From the NCBI GenBank assembly GCA_947466535.1, contig CANIEV010000007.1, forward strand, positions 1-52,208: a stretch of 52,208 bases of DNA, given 5' to 3'. Below are positions 51,720-52,208 of this stretch, piece after piece. Within the stretch, counting starts at the first letter, position 1. Each line of letters opens with the position of its first letter. Source of the stretch: Betaproteobacteria bacterium. GTDB taxonomy: Bacteria; Pseudomonadota; Gammaproteobacteria; Burkholderiales; SG8-39. A program made the position numbers and the translations under genes. Under the pieces are notes generated by a model that ran no database searches, was not told where the DNA came from, and saw only the letters and a program-made list of their open reading frames with translations.

Positions 51720-52208
51720 TCACTTGGGCGCCGTGCGAGGAGCAGGTGCGCCCCCGGGAAGATCGAACAGCCCGAGCGGCAGCGATTCGATGAACGCGAG
51801 CGTTTCCTCGAGATCGACCACGTCTGCGTACTTGGCATGCATGTCGCACAGGTTGATCGCGTGCGAGACCTGTACCCGGTCGAAGCACGCCTCGCCGACG
51901 ACTGCGACCCGGTAGTTGTTCGAGAACGCGTCGATCACCGTCGCGCGGACGCACCCGCTGGTGGACACGCCGGTCACGATCAGCGAATCGACCTTGAGGT
52001 CCACGAGGAAGGAATTGAACGGCGTGCCGTAGAACGCGCTCGGCTTGGTCTTGAGCAGCACCACGTCCTGCGGCGCGGGCGCGATCTCGGCCACGATCTC
52101 GTTGCCGCCGATTTCCTCCTCGACGTTCTCGAGTTCGCGGGAATTCTTCCAGCGCCAGCTTCCCGCGTCAAAGCCGTCGGGTCGCCGGGTATTGGTCGAG
52201 TAGAACAC
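51720..52208 (-). CDS. Isochorismatase-like (cysteine hydrolase) family protein, 5' truncated by window edge
   Basis: The visible 162 residues are the C-terminal part of an isochorismatase-superfamily hydrolase. KTKPSAFYGTPFNSFLVDLK contains the family Lys, and the nucleophile Cys lies in TGVSTSGCVRATVIDAFSNN. VVGEACFDRVQVSHAINLCD follows. It resembles N-carbamoylsarcosine amidase and related amide hydrolases. The start lies beyond 52208; the GTG at the very edge is not taken as a start. It sits upstream of the solute-binding-fold gene, suggesting a catabolic operon for an amide or aromatic compound; this is inferred. Confidence 0.85.
   Translation of the reverse strand: MFYSTNTRRPDGFDAGSWRWKNSRELENVEEEIGGNEIVAEIAPAPQDVVLLKTKPSAFYGTPFNSFLVDLKVDSLIVTGVSTSGCVRATVIDAFSNNYRVAVVGEACFDRVQVSHAINLCDMHAKYADVVDLEETLAFIESLPLGLFDLPGGAPAPRTAPK

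Overview
The window looks like a chromosomal piece of a high-GC, metabolically versatile betaproteobacterium. This is inferred from the dense GC-rich coding, Bug-type and TRAP solute-binding proteins, branched-chain amino acid ABC transporters, a class I PHA synthase and a complete leucine/isovalerate (liu) degradation set. I see no rRNA, tRNA, CRISPR array, transposase, integrase or reverse transcriptase. Most of the window is ordinary catabolic gene content. Two accessory patches (1-1.9 kb and 14.3-18.2 kb) and several operon junctions carry unusual structure.

Layout. 1-1861: the 3' part of a caspase/FGE-fold gene, then a DUF4160-DUF2442 pair with an apparently leaderless promoter. 2029-5324: a Bug solute-binding protein and an MFS transporter on the minus strand, and a divergent 3-hydroxybutyryl-CoA dehydrogenase. 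5525-14284: one long operon with an acyl-CoA synthetase, livG-H-M-K-F and a PaaK-like CoA ligase, so an uptake-and-CoA-activation unit for an organic acid. Three of its internal junctions hold palindromic repeats, one of them inside a duplicated livH 5' end. 14290-18164: a caspase-FGE-FGE gene flanked by two copies of a ~100-bp element, a relic of a DUF2442 gene and a YefM-YoeB toxin-antitoxin pair. 18193-20313: a class III CoA-transferase and an exported methyltransferase-fold protein.

20361-27338: a SUF iron-sulfur operon (iscR-like, sufA, B, C, D, S, U, nfu) with a candidate IscR operator and promoter in front and a hairpin terminator behind. 27466-35475: flavin-dependent LLM oxidoreductases, a MarR regulator divergent from a TRAP transporter, an epimerase and an amidohydrolase, probably a catabolic unit for an unknown carboxylate. 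35550-47479 (minus strand): the liu cluster (isovaleryl-CoA dehydrogenase, methylcrotonyl-CoA carboxylase, methylglutaconyl-CoA hydratase, HMG-CoA lyase) with a thiolase, a thioesterase, a second acyl-CoA dehydrogenase and small accessory genes. 47784-52208: an MBL-fold hydrolase, PHA synthase, a solute-binding-fold protein without signal peptide and a truncated isochorismatase-like hydrolase.

Two signals deserve most attention. (1) The two caspase-associated FGE-fold proteins are almost identical up to the C-terminal ~40 codons. There they differ densely at codon positions 1 and 2, then end in 19 identical bases. This is reminiscent of variable repeats made by diversity-generating retroelements, although no reverse transcriptase or template repeat is visible here. 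(2) At two distant loci (livH start and an acyl-CoA dehydrogenase end) a gene terminus is duplicated around a G-run/C-run palindrome of the same architecture, as if an element had inserted and supplied a replacement gene end.
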